This document shows positions 21,605 through 33,540 of a stretch of DNA of 64,000 nt, piece after piece; positions within the stretch are counted from its first letter, which is position 1; each line of letters opens with the position of its first letter. Source of the DNA: Escallonia rubra (Eukaryota; Streptophyta; Magnoliopsida; Escalloniales; Escalloniaceae); the NCBI GenBank assembly GCA_033065855.1, contig JAVXUO010002681.1:62001-126000 (forward strand), written 5' to 3'. The position numbers and the translations under genes were made by a program. The notes beneath the pieces are model-generated. The model saw nothing but the letters and a program-made list of their open reading frames with translations, made no database searches and had not been told where the DNA came from.

Positions 21605-22640
21605 AGCAAGAAGTGGATTCTTCATAGTGGATGTTCAAGACATATGATCGGCAACATATCTCTTTTCACCTCGATTGATCTTAAAGAAAGAGGAAAGGTA
21701 ACCTTTGGTGACAATGCACAAGGGAAAATCAAAGGTAAATGTACTGTTAGTAAAGAACCACATTCTATTGAGAATGTGTTAAATGTTGAAGGCTTGAAGC
21801 ATACCTTGCTAAGTATTAGTCAATTTAGTGATAAAGGCTTTAGAGTAATCTTTTAGGCTTCTTATTGCATTATACAATCTATGAAGAATAATAAAAAAAA
21901 AATTGGTAGGAAGTAAATATGCTAATGTTTACTCCATACAATTAAATGATTTAGCTAACCAACATGTTCAGTGTCTTAGTGCTATTAGTGAGACATCTTG
22001 GCTTTGGCATCGAACACTTGGACACATGCATATGGAGCATTTGAAGGATATTCAAGCGAAGAACTTGTAAGGGGACTCCCAAAGATCAATTTTGAGAAAG
22101 ACAAAGTATGTGATGCTTGTCAAATGGGTAAGCAAAAGAAAGTATCTCACAAACCAAAGAAAATGGTATCTACTTTTAGACCTTTGCAATTACTTCATAT
22201 AAATTTGTTTGGACCAATCCCTACTACTAGTCTTGGTGGTAAATCATGTTGTTTTGTTATTGTTGATGACTACTCTCGCTATACTTGGACTTTCTTTTTT
22301 GGCAACCAAAGACGAATCTCTAGATCTGTTCACTTCATTTACCAAACGTATTCAAAATCAAAAAGGATACTTGATAACCTACATTCAAAGTGATCATGGT
22401 AAAGAATTTGAAAATTTAAAAATAAGAGCTTTGTGTGATGACATTCGTATATCACATAATTTTTCGGCTCCTAGAACTTCTCAAAAAAATGGTGTTGTCG
22501 AAAGAAAGAATAGGCCATTGCAAGAAGCGGCAAGAACAATGCTTAATAAATATGGTTTACCTAGTACTTTTGGGCGGAAGCGGTCAATTGTGCATGTTTT
22601 GTTCTCAATAGAGTTATCTTGCAAATTTTTTTGTTAAAAA
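21605..22640 (+). pseudogene. copia protease end, GAG-pre-integrase and integrase
   Basis: At 21605 the protease loop reads HSGCSRHMIGN, where relatives have DSGCSRHMTG; the catalytic Asp is His. The gag-pre-integrase domain follows (LWHRTLGHMHMEHL at about 21990, CDACQMGKQKK at about 22110). Then comes the integrase core in two frames (IVDDYSRYTWTFFF at about 22260; SDHGKEFENL and ISHNFSAPRTSQKNGVVERK at about 22390-22510). Frameshifts occur near 21990, 22300 and 22600. Confidence 0.85.
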
Positions 22641-23080
22641 ACCCTTATGAGCTCTTTTATGATAATAAACCTAAGGTGACATTTTTTAGAGTCTTTGGAT
22701 GTAAATGCTTTATTTTAAATACTAAGGATCACCTTAGCAAATTTGGTTCCAATGCCAATGAGGGAATTTTTCTTGGTTACTCAAATAATATTATGGATTA
22801 TAGAGTATAATAAAAGTACTTTTGTCGTAGAAGAATCCATATATGCTACTTTTGATGAGACTAATCATTTTCTTCGGAGGACTAACATTGTTTCTGTAGA
22901 TGATATGGACAATGACATGAGAACTTTGGACTTAAGTGAAACATTAAAAGATAATCCCAAAGAAATTGGATTAGGGGAGCAACAATCAAGTTCTTAAGGG
23001 GGAGACAAGGAAGCAAGCAATGATTCTTCAAACTCGGACAACCCTCAAGCTTTACCAAAAGATTGGACTTACAAGAAAGA
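22619..23080 (+). pseudogene. copia integrase C-terminal/connection region
   Basis: Reads KNPYELFYDNKPKVTFFRVFGCKCFIL and then SKFGSNANEGIFLGYSNN, the usual copia segment after the integrase core. A stop and frameshift lie at about 22805, with a variable acidic linker to 23080. Confidence 0.75.
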
Positions 23081-23256
23081 TCATCCAAGCGATCGAATCT
23101 TAGGTAATCCTTCGAATGGGGTAAGAACTCGACACTCTCTCCAAAAATATGTTAATTTAGCTTTCCTTTTATAAATTGAACCTAAGAACTTCTCCGAAGC
23201 TCTACACATCATGAATCTTGGATGCTTGCTATACAAGAAGAGCTAGTTCATTTTGA

Positions 23257-24658
23257 ATGAAATCAAGTTTGGACTCTTGTGCCAAAACTCAAAACTATAG
23301 GATTATAGGCACAAAATGGGTATTTAGAAACAAACTCGATGAATCCAGAGTCGTGCTTAGAAACCAGGATAGATTAGTGGCCCAAGGTTATAACCAGGAG
23401 GAAGGAATTAATTTTGATGAGACTTATGCACCGGTAGCTAGAATTGAATCTATTAGAATGTTATTAGCTTTTGTTTGTTATAAAGATTTTAAACTCTACT
23501 AAATGGATGCTAAGCGTGCCTTTCTAAATGGGTTTATTTCAGAGGAAGTATATGTGGCTAAACCTCCTAATTTTGAACCTAAAAAATATTCGAACCATGT
23601 TTTCAAGCTTAGAAAAGCTCTTTATGGTTTAGAACAAGCTCGTAGAACTTGGTATGAAAGGATAAGTAATTTTCTTTTAGAAAATGGTTTTTTAAGAGGA
23701 AAACTTGACACCACTCTTTTTATAAAATCTAAGGACAAGGACTTATTATTGGTGCAAATTTATGTTGATGATATTATATTCGGTGCTACTAATGGATCCT
23801 TATGCGAAGAGTTTGCTTCTTGCATGAGTAAGGAGTTTGAAGTGAGCAGGATGGGAGAACTCCAAACAAAGCAAGGATGGAATCTTTATCAACCAAGCCG
23901 AATACACCAATGAGCTCATCATTAAAGCTTGTTAAAGATGAAAAGAGTAAGGATGTTGATATTAAGCGCTATTGAGGTATGATTGGCTTACTCCTTTACT
24001 TTACCGCAAGTAGACCCTATATAATTTTTAGTGTTTGCCTGTGTGCTAGATTTCAAGCTTGTCCTACGGAATATTATTTAGTAGCAGTTAAGAGAATCCT
24101 TAGATATCTTAAAGGCACTCACGACTTAGGGTTATGGTTTCCTAGGAACACGTCATTTTTTGGCCAAGTTGGTTACTCCGAAGTTGACTATGCCAGTTGC
24201 AAAATTGAGCGGAAAAGCACTAGTGGCGGGTGCCAATTCTACTCACTTGTTTCTTGGAGTTCCAAAAAGAAAAATATTCGGTTGCACTCTCTACCACCGA
24301 AGCAGAATATGTGATGGTTAGTGCTTGTTGTGCACAAATTCTTTGGATGAAAGAAACCCTATTGGATTTTGGACTCAAGTATGATCACATACCTATCTTA
24401 TATGATAACTCTAGTGCCATTGACTTGAGCAAAAATCCGATCCAACATTCACAGACAAAGCACATAGAAATAAAATACCATTTTATCCGTGATCATGTGC
24501 AAAAAGGTGATATCGTTCTAGATTTCATGGACACAAATCATCAATTAGAGGATATCTTCACTAAACCATTGGATTCAAAACGATTTACCGCTCTTAGAAG
24601 AGAATGTCTTCAGCTATGTGACATAAGTTGTTCTATATCTTATGTTCCAACATGCTAA
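23257..24658 (+). pseudogene. copia reverse transcriptase and RNase H
   Basis: The RT (RVT_2 type) begins GTKWVFRNKLDE, continues LVAQGYNQEEGINFDETYAPVAR, and is interrupted by TAA at 23502-23504 where relatives have Gln (FKLYQMD; consistent with CAA to TAA). It then reads MDAKRAFLNG and keeps the catalytic YVDDIIFGAT at about 23761. A frameshift near 23880 leads to the thumb/RNase H part (YLKGTHDLGLWF; LSTTEAEYVMVSACCAQ; KHIEIKYHFIRDHV; ending LEDIFTKPLDSKRF). It would copy element RNA if intact; it is not. Confidence 0.9.
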
Positions 24659-25540
24659 TTGCACTTCACATGTTTGAGCATTATCTCATATGCTTATAGC
24701 ATATTTTTGGTTGATTTTTTCTTTTTCAAAATTATTGATTTTGTTGATATTCATTTAATTTCATTTGTTTAAATTGATTTGCACACATTTAAATTGCAAT
24801 ATACATATTTATAATCATTTCAAGACTATTTGATTTTTTTGCAATGAAGTCGACTGCATAAGGAAATACAGTCGACTGTATAGGTCAATACAATTGACAG
24901 TTTTGAGGAACACAGTCGAATGCAGTACGGGAAAAGGTCATAAATCGAGCCCCATTTCGGCAGATTCACTCTCACTCTATCTCTTTCACTTCGAACCCTC
25001 TTCCTTTTCTCACATAAGGTTCAATTTACTTGGTTTCGGCTTGAAATTGGTATGTAATTCTTCCCAATACACTTTCACTGATTGATTTCACCCACATTGT
25101 TCACGATCTTTGAAAATTCGACTCTTACACTATAGTTCCATTTCATCAAATTCACCTCAATTGAGCATGCTATTACATGTTTTAACTCTTGATTCATTCT
25201 TAGTTATGTCTCTTGCTTGCTTATACATGGTTTAATCACATACATTTGTCCAAAATTCATTTTTTCCCAAATTGCATGAACTAGGGTTTATATTCTTCAA
25301 AATTCATAACATCTTTCGCATGTATTAGCCTAACTTCATGCTATGTTATCTATCTAGCATACTTTAACATGATTTAAAAAAATTTACACAAACCCTAATT
25401 TTCAATTTTCCTTTAATATATATATATATATATGATTTTAATTTCTTTGCATTCACATACATCTTCCTCATTTTATTTCTCTTTCCAAATTTGTTAGATT
25501 GTTTCGCGAATGACATGAGAAAAATGTGCACGTGCTAGTA
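24659..25540 (+). other. Spacer between pol and the extra ORF of the copia element
   Basis: AT-rich, no gene recognised. 24849-24925 holds several copies of the palindrome-like AGTCGACTG, which recurs in the LTR at 27630-27665 and 30240-30310. An ATATAT microsatellite lies at about 25418-25433. Confidence 0.6.
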
Positions 25541-26660
25541 CTTCTCGGGCCGCACTCGAGCAGAAGCCTATCGCCGTAGAATTTGATCGCGAGGGCTATC
25601 GCACCCGAGAAGCCTTATACCGCTTTTCGGAACAGCTTGCTTCCCCCCTTAGTTCCAGGTTTTCGATTAGATATTCCTTTTCCTTTAGCATAGATGTGCT
25701 TAGACACCTTCAGGATTGTCATTTAGACCATCTTACTGATAGAGACGCCGTTCTTTATTATCCTGATGCCATCCATTTATTCTATGCAAACTTGACTTTG
25801 AATATTTTTAGTGAGTCGTGTACCCTCATCTCTTATGTCTTTGGACGTCGTATTTCATTCTCTCAGTCACGTCTAGCCACTCTTCTAGACCTCCCCAATA
25901 GTGGCTTTTCATTCACACTATAGATGATCCCTGTAGTATAGGTCAATCACATTGGTTTGACCGACATTTTTTTCTATCGAGGTGTAGCTTCCGCACGCTC
26001 TTCACCGACGTCATGTTAGGGCTGCGAGCAAGCCCAACCTTCGTGACCTTCCTCCTCTTTCTCGACTTTTCCATCACATCATAGCCCATAATGTCATTCC
26101 TCGAGCCGGCATTCTTCGCTAGTATCTTATATAGATGTTCAGCTCTTGACATTTTTCACTTCAGTACACATATTAACCTCCCTCGTCTTATTATGTTAAA
26201 CATGATTCGGAGCGCCTCATATCCTATTTTAGTTGTACCTTATGGCCTCTTACTCGCTTTTAGTTTTTTTGCCCTTGACATACCTCTTCACTATGAGTAC
26301 ATTGAGGTGACTCGGCACAACGTTCTAGATTATTCTACCCTTCGTAGGAAGGGCTTCTTAGATGGAAGTAGCTGATTCTTGCATGAGCATGACATGGACG
26401 ATGCTATGGAGGATGAGGATGACGATGATTATGCTAATCCTCGTAAAGATGCTGGTGACGGGGATGATCGTGATCCACCTCCATTGGTTATGCCTAGTAC
26501 TCATGAGGCGGCACTTCTTCCAGTTCTTCTGCTACCGGATATGAGGTGATCCTTGCACGCTTAGATATGATGCAGCAACAGATGCATGTTGGTTTCAATC
26601 GGATGGATCTCGCTCATAGTCAGCTCAGTCGCCGCCTTTCTCGCATGGAAAACCATTAAA
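25540..26660 (+). pseudogene. Extra 3' ORF of SIRE-like element (plant transposon protein)
   Basis: Segments in three frames form one protein-like region. 25546-25920 reads KPIAVEFDREGYRTREALYR, then DAIHLFYANLTLN and FGRRISFSQSRLATLLDLP. 26091-26375 reads ILYRCSALDIFHFST, INLPRLIMLNMIRSAS and VVPYGLLLAF. An acidic tail follows at 26385-26480. The FYAN...LDLP pattern matches the 'putative plant transposon protein' domain found in third ORFs of SIRE and Athila-type elements. Its function is unknown. At least three frameshifts are needed to join the parts. Confidence 0.65.
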
Positions 26661-27269
26661 GTATTCAGTGTCGACATATTTCATCCATCACCTCCACCGT
26701 CGGGTCCTTGAGCTAGGGACATAGTGTTTTATGCCTATGATTTTCCACTCTATTATGTACCTAAAACTTAACACGGATGATACTCTTAGTCTTGCAATAG
26801 AACTTTGGTTTCTATTTTAAATTAGCACTTTGATTCACACTTATTTTGTTGCACATCTGATTCATACTATGCTTCCATTTTATGTGCTCTTTTGTTACAT
26901 GTGCTTGGTACACCTCTTGATGGTTATTCAAGTACTTGGGCTTTCTTGTTTGAATGCCCTTGTTGGCTATATTAATTATCCATGGATGGATACATATGTT
27001 GATCACTTTCACACACACACAACCCTTGATCTTCTTAATGATGTCAAAAGGGGGAGAAAATTGTTGATTCGTACTTGTGTGCATTTGATATGAGCACATA
27101 TTACTTGAGATAGGGGAGCTTATATTGATTAAGAATCGGGGGATCTTATCGCCGTGATTATTCTTATGACCCCTTGTGGTTTTTAATGATCGAAATTGAG
27201 ATTGTCATGCTTTATTGTGTATATTGTTTTATACATCTCATATTATTTGAATCAATGTTTGTCATCATG

Positions 27270-27282
27270 AAAAGGGGGAGAT
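27270..27282 (+). other. Polypurine tract of SIRE-like element
   Basis: AAAAGGGGGAGAT directly precedes the LTR start TGTTAACCC. Confidence 0.85.
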
Positions 27283-30200
27283 TGTTAACCCTACGATTAT
27301 GTAACCAAGGATTATATTTGATTTTGATGATAACTAACATTTGATGATTATGTTGTCTTACATGCATTGAGTTCATTAAGCAATATGTACAATCGCATAC
27401 TCATGCAAACGGACAATTAGATAAGCAAATCAATCAAAGATACTCAACATAACGCATTAAAGATGGAATACTTCGATTGAATTTTTCAGTGCTTTTATTT
27501 CTTTCTTTGTAACTAGACATAGAGAGTTGATCGTACCGATGGCTGTGACCTAGAAATTGCACATAGGTTTCCCTTGCATGTATAAAAATTTTCATTCTTA
27601 AAATAGGGGAAATTATTTTTTCTGGAATGCAGTTGACTGCATTGGAATGCAATTGACTGCAAGTTAGGCAGTGAGTTCTTATTGTAACACCCCAAACCTG
27701 AAGCTAGTTTTATGGTAAAAATAAATAAATAAAATCTTAGTTGATTATTTATTGAACCTTTAGCGACAAATGGGTGACAATTATACATTATGATCCTTAG
27801 AAAAAGAATTTAGAAGCCATAAGTTATAATTTAACGATAACAGTTATAAGTGATAGTACCGATTTAGGTCTTTAGTGACGATTAGCGTGATCGATATTTT
27901 ATTGAGCAACTTTTAGCAATAATTAGTGAAGCGGGATCATGTAACACCCCATTAAATTTTTCTAGTACGTTAATTTATCGTAATGTTAGAAAGTTTTGGG
28001 TAAATTTTGAAAATAGCCTAAAGTGTAGGGGTTTTTTGATAAATTGCCAACTTAGGGTTCTAATATATAATATGGCTATTGAAGAGGAATCAGCCCTAAT
28101 TATTTTCCCATATACTTCTGAAAATCGGCAAAGAGAATAGGAAGTGTAGAGAGAGAGAGAAAGAAAGTGGAAGAAAGGGAAAGAAAAGAGAGATTGGATC
28201 AAAAGAGTTGGGAAATCGAATATTGTGGTTCAGAGGAGAATTTCATAAGGTAATCAGCCCTAAAATTCATTTTATTTTGGTGTATATATGTATGTATATA
28301 CACGTGTATATGTGTATATATATAAACGTGTGTATATACATATATTTATATGTTTTCTTTACATAAAACTCTACAAATTCTATTGTGGATCATGTATTAT
28401 TGTTATAGAATGTATTAGGGTGTTAGACGAACGAATTAGAGTAAGAAAAATGAGAAAAAAAAATCAAAAGTAGAGAAAATAAAAAAACTAGGGTTATTGT
28501 TTTTCCGTTACTATTCACGGGTTACTGTTCACGCGAGGAAGACGATGAACAGTAACCGTGCACTGCGCGTTATAATCATGGGGTCACTTCCGGCCAATTG
28601 TTTTTACGGTCGTAAAGTTATTTCAATTTTAGAATTTCTGAGAAATGTTCAGTATTTTTGGATATCGTGTGGTATTTTTTATATTTTGCGCAAATTGAAA
28701 ATTCTAAAATATCTTTGAACTACTTAAAATGACTATTAAATTCTGAAAAGTTTTGTGTATTTTTTATATAATTTTAAGAGGTCACAGTTCAAAGTTCAGA
28801 ATTTTTGGAGGTGATTTGATAAGATCTTCATATCGCATTAGTTTGGGCGAAATGAATTATTTAATAATAGTTTTAATGCATTTTTTACCTAATTTCAGTT
28901 TTTGTATTTTTCTTACATATTTTAAGGCTATTATGAAAATTATGAGATTTTCTTTTGGCCTAGAAATATTAATGGATATTTTTGGGTGTTTTCTTCTAAT
29001 TAAGAAATTATTTTTGAATAGAGAATATTCAAAAAATTCAGATAATTAGTATTTTGATCCTATATACTGTTTTAAACTATAAAATCATTTTATGAGATTT
29101 GTATTGTGAATTTTGGGGTGAGGTTAAGCCTTGGGGTTGTGATAAATAATTTTTAACTAGTTCGGGCTGTCTATACGAACCGTTGCGGATTGGCTTACTC
29201 TTAGAATAGGAATGAGCACCGTGTAAGCAATTAGCAATGGTCTTGCTGTATTACACCGAGAACCTTTGATTTTGGTTGATCGAGTTATTAGCTCTTTTGA
29301 AACCCAGTTTCCCCTATTTGTGCTCATAAACATTTTTCTAAATAGTTATAAAAAATTTCTTTGAACTCCATTATTGTTGAAATGTGCATCGTTTGCCTTT
29401 AATGCCCTGTTTTGAGCCTTACACGTTTATTGGAAATCATATTCAATGCTCTGTGTTTATTTCTCGTTGTGCATCGATTTAATCATTGTTTTATCCTTTG
29501 TTATCATTCTGTTAAATTGACATGAGATTCTGCATTGGTGTGTTTTGGCGGGAGTTGGTGTATATTGGAGGATATTGGTGTGGGCTAGTAACTTAACGGA
29601 TTAGCCGGTGTGTTGGTGTGGGCTAGTGTCTTGATGGACTAACCGGTGTATTGGTGTGGGCTAGTGCCTTGATGGACTAGCCGGTGTAAAGTGTTAGTGA
29701 GCATCGCCTTTGGGGCTTTGCTAAGTGATTACCCTACACTGCTTATGTGGCTTTGTAATTGCTCATGTTCAATAGTATTCGTGATTGTTTGCATCGTATC
29801 TGAAAATCATATTGATATATGATCGGACTAGTTATGATTCTTTTGAACTCTTGAAAAAATTATCATTGAAATGTATCTGTGAATTTTTATAATATCTTCA
29901 TTTGAGCGACCATACTGAGCTCTCAAAAGCTCACTCCCATTTGACTTACTTTCTCCAGGTGATAACCAACAATAGATTGCATTGGGTGTGACTAGATCTG
30001 AGCAGAGCGAAAGAGAATTTAAGTTTCGGTCTTAGTCTTTAGAACCCCTGGGTGGATCAATTGTTAACTTAGACTTGATGTTTCAACTATGATAGTACGC
30101 TAAGAGTAAGTTTTTTACTTGATGGTTTAGTTGCTCTGACTGGTGGATGATTCTAAATTGGTTGAGTTGAGGCTTCTATTGTCTTAGTGTAAACGGTTGA

Positions 30201-31062
30201 TTGAGTGTTAATGTTCTGAAAATTTCGAGATGTTACACTTATAGTCGACTGCAATGACCGACTGCAATTGTTTCCAGTAGCCTATTACAATCGACTGAAT
30301 TGAAATACAATCGCTGAAAATTTTGAATTTTCAAAGGCTACTTTGGGAATAAAATCAACAGCAATAATATAATCAACTGCGTTTACCATTTGGCGCATTT
30401 AATGCCCTACCTACTTTCAAATGGTCATTTTAGTTCCCACATCTATATAAACTCATTTTGGATAGTTTTTATTCATCAATTGAATTCAAAGCACTCTTAT
30501 CTTGCATATACTCAAAGCTCAAAGCTATTATTCAATCTCTCTTGGTTTTCATTGTTTTCTCATCCAATTCAAGAGAATATTTATTATGAGCTTAGACTTG
30601 AGAGATATACATTTTCGTAAGTCATCATACACTTATCTCTTTTATTTGGAGCTTTGAGATTGTCAAAGCTTGTTATTGATGTGGGCATAGCATCAAGGGA
30701 TTGTAAGAGGATTGATCTTGACCCATAAAGAAGATCATTCTATTGGATTCTAGGGCTTTTCAAGGGACTTCCTTGAAGGGGTTAAAGGGGTGGACGTAGG
30801 CTTGAGGGTAATTCGAGCCGAACCATCTAGACCTCAAGCGTCAAGTATCTTTAAACCTTTTTCTCTTTACATTATTGCCTCATACTTGTGTTGAGATTGG
30901 TTAGCTTGCTTATTTGAGATATTGTGTTTGAGGTTTGGTGTTTGAGCTATCTAAGTGTTCCTCATAGTTTCTGAAAGTTTGTTGTGATTTCTTGTTAATC
31001 TTTTAACGTAGTCTTAAAACCCTATCACCCGCCCATCTAAGATTATTTTATTGGTTTTAACA
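27283..31062 (+). repeat. 3' LTR of SIRE-like element, interrupted
   Basis: Begins TGTTAACCC at 27283 and ends GGTTTTAACA at 31062, giving matching TGTTAA/TTAACA ends. Removing the solo LTR at 27683-30237 leaves about 1.2 kb. A TATATAAAC box lies at about 30443. The next bases (31063 on) are CACTA subterminal sequence. Confidence 0.8.
27683..30237 (+). mobile_element. Solo LTR nested in the SIRE-like LTR
   Basis: Begins TGTAACACCCC and ends GAGATGTTACA, with a perfect 5-bp target duplication CTTAT at 27678-27682 and 30238-30242. There is no internal region or coding domain. The start motif TGTAACACCCC is repeated at 27940, so the first 257 bp look like a second start. A 38-bp tandem repeat (3 copies, TTGGTGTGGGCTAG) lies at 29575-29688, and ACTGAGCTCTCAAAAGCTCA at about 29917. 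Confidence 0.88.
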
Positions 31063-31100
31063 TTTAGTAACGAAAAGTCCGTCACTATTTTCTTGTAGTG
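31063..31100. mobile_element. CACTA terminus fragment
   Basis: Ends TTTTCTTGTAGTG, complement of the canonical CACTACAAGAAAA, preceded by AAAGTCCGTCACTA-type subterminal sequence. Only about 38 bp remain between the copia LTR and the next element; its partner end is not identified. Confidence 0.7.
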
Positions 31101-32836
31101 TAGGGTGTCTGGCTAGTTTTCCTGAATATTATTCTATTTTGGATATGGCAAACGGATAAGATTGCTTCCACCCACATGTTTGGGGGGTGCACCAGCACTA
31201 ATGAGTAACACGTTCATCATTTTTTTAATGTTCGATTTTCATTTCAGCTACACCATTAGATTCTGGTGAATACAAGGTGTTACCTCATGTATGATTCCTC
31301 GGTTATCACAATAACAACTAAGTGGACCAAATATTCACCCCTTCATCAGACCTTAACCTTTTGATTTTTCTATTGAATTTGTTTTCAGCTTCAGCTTTAT
31401 ATATTAGGATTTTTTTCCCAGCTTTGTCTTTATTCTGAAGTGGGTATATTTGGGTACATCAGGAAAAAAAAATCATCTATAAAGGAAACGTAATACCGTT
31501 TGCCACCCCTAGACATTAAGTTTTTGAAATCTGCCAAGTCTGAGTGAATAAGACTAATGAGTTACGATTCTCTTTCTAACACGGGTTTATGAGGTTTTTT
31601 AGTTATTTTTGCTTCAACACATATTTGGCATTTTTTGTGTTTAGAAATTGTTACATTAGTTAGAATTCCCAGTTCTTTCATTTTTTTAATATAAGTTTAG
31701 TTCACATGTCCAAGCCTAGCATGCCATAAATCGACGTAATCAAGTACGTAAACAGAAGAAGCGTTATATCACGACTTCAAGAACATTCAACATAAACAAA
31801 CCTTTATCAAAGTACTACCCTTTCCCCACAAAAATCCCATTCTTAGTTATCACAACTTTAACCGATTCAAAGCAAACTTTCACTCCTACTTTCCCAAGCA
31901 AAGGGACAGACACAAAGGTTCCAACGAATTTCTGGCACATGCAGGACATTAGAGAGAGGGAGAGATAGAGAGACAGTGAGAGAGAAGAAATTCCTACAGG
32001 TAAGCTTCTTATTAAATTTTGCTTCGCCAATCAACAACATGGGACAGGGTCACCCATTAACACTTGTTACCTTTCTTTCCTCTACTGGAGTGTAGGAGAT
32101 AAAGGCAGGTTTTTTGCCGTAGATATGCCCGGTAGCATGCACCAGAGTCTACCACCCAAGCTTTTTTCTTTGCCACAATATTTGCCTCATAAACGATTGT
32201 AACAATGACATATGCCTCCTCACCGAGGTGAGCTCTTAAAAGGGCACACCTATACAAGGGTTCAAGTCTCGATCGATATTTGCGGAGAAATTCCATTTTC
32301 TATCCTATGTACTACGGCGACCTACGGGGTAGAGATGATGGGGTCGGTCCATGGATTTGCCTACAAACCACCATTCTCTGTTGACTAGTCATTTGCCCCT
32401 ATTCCGTGCAGCTTTGCTTTGGGTGTGAAGTACCGAGGATAGAGAATCTGTTGATAGGTTTACCTGTATCTGAGGTATCACTTCCTCTTCAGTTCTTGCA
32501 GTGTGCAGCATAGTGACCAGTTTGCCGCAAACAACGCAATCACCTTTCTTTTTAGTATTACTACTTCAGGGCTTAAGGTGATTAAGTATGAGTTTTTGCC
32601 GTGGGGGGGCCTACGACCAAATCTATTGTTCTGCCCATTGTAATAGTTCCTATGTGGTTTGTCATGCCTTTCCTCAATCAAGTAAATTCCTTGTCCTTTG
32701 TAGCTTTCTCGCGACTCTTACTTTTCTCTTCAATCCGAATGTGCAATATGACATCTTCTGGGGTCATGTCCTTTCTTTTGGGTTTCATCATGCTTTTGTA
32801 GTCTGACCAGGACTCGAGAAGTTTTTCAATTAAAAA
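31101..32836 (-). mobile_element. Minus-strand Ty1/copia relic (gag to integrase)
   Basis: Read on the minus strand from 32836: end of gag with FLIEKLLESWSDYKSMMK and LHIRIEEKSKSRE (about 32830-32680), a damaged zinc-knuckle region (32680-32480), a protease loop AWVVDSGACYRAY (about 32190-32150, DSG intact), an integrase zinc region KKCQICVEAKITKK (about 31640) and LIHSDLADFKNLMSRGGKR (about 31550-31500), and an integrase piece near 31200. The left side is cut by the CACTA end at 31100 and the right side by the CACTA start at 32837. Frame breaks are frequent. Confidence 0.82.
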
Positions 32837-33540
32837 CACTACAACAAATTGCCCCTTTCGTGACCGCAAAGGGCGGTTGCTAAAGGGAATGTTGCGGTCA
32901 CTAAACCGTTTTAGCAACCGCAAAAAGCGGTCGCTAGAAGTCAGGTCGCTAAATTTTGCGAACGTATTTCCTAATCGGTCGTTAAATTTAGCGACTGTTT
33001 TGGTGGTTGCTAAATATATTTTCAATTTAAATTATATTCCCTGGAATCAACAAAAATTTAGCGACCGCAAGCCGCAGTTGCTGCGGTTTATTTTTAGTTA
33101 GCGACCGTTGTTTATACTTTAGCGACCGTGCCTTGCAGTCGCTAATTACTTCTTTACTTTTTTATTTTCAAATATTAGATTAGCAACTGCATTTATTCAG
33201 TTTAGCGACCGCGATGTGCGGTCGCTAAACCTGGGTTTTGCCAAAAAAAAAAAAACAAGTAATTAGGTCCAAAAACCTATCCAAAAACTTGTCCCAAAAC
33301 CAATCCAATTCAACAATTGACCAAAATCGATTCAACCCCTTGTCCCGCATTCATTCAAATAACATTTTCAAAAGCTATCTACTCTACACATACGACACAA
33401 GTGTCATATGCATCAAAATATATAAACATATGCATTAAAATTAATAAATTATGAATTGAACCAAAATTTGAAAAACGAGTCAAGTATATGAACTCAAAGC
33501 TAAGCTACACATGCAAGTCAATACATAACCCCAACCCCTA

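Larger units (their letters stand above)
21156..31062 (+). mobile_element. SIRE-like Ty1/copia element, 5' part missing
   Basis: Order on the plus strand is end of gag (21156-21480), protease and gag-pre-integrase (21600-22130), integrase (22130-22640), RT (23257-23880), RNase H (23979-24640), an additional 3' ORF (25540-26660), polypurine tract (27270-27282) and 3' LTR (27283-31062). The extra ORF after RNase H and the C-terminal form FTKPLDSKRFTALRREC point to the SIRE/Maximus lineage. The 5' LTR and most of gag are gone: the element abuts the CACTA end at 21155. Multiple frameshifts and stops make it a relic. Confidence 0.88.

Noticed and set aside
4191..31100. Single 27-kb CACTA element with ends at 4191 and 31100
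   Set aside because: Ends are of the same type, but flanks differ (gypsy LTR versus copia integrase), no 3-bp duplication matches, and two other CACTA ends lie between.
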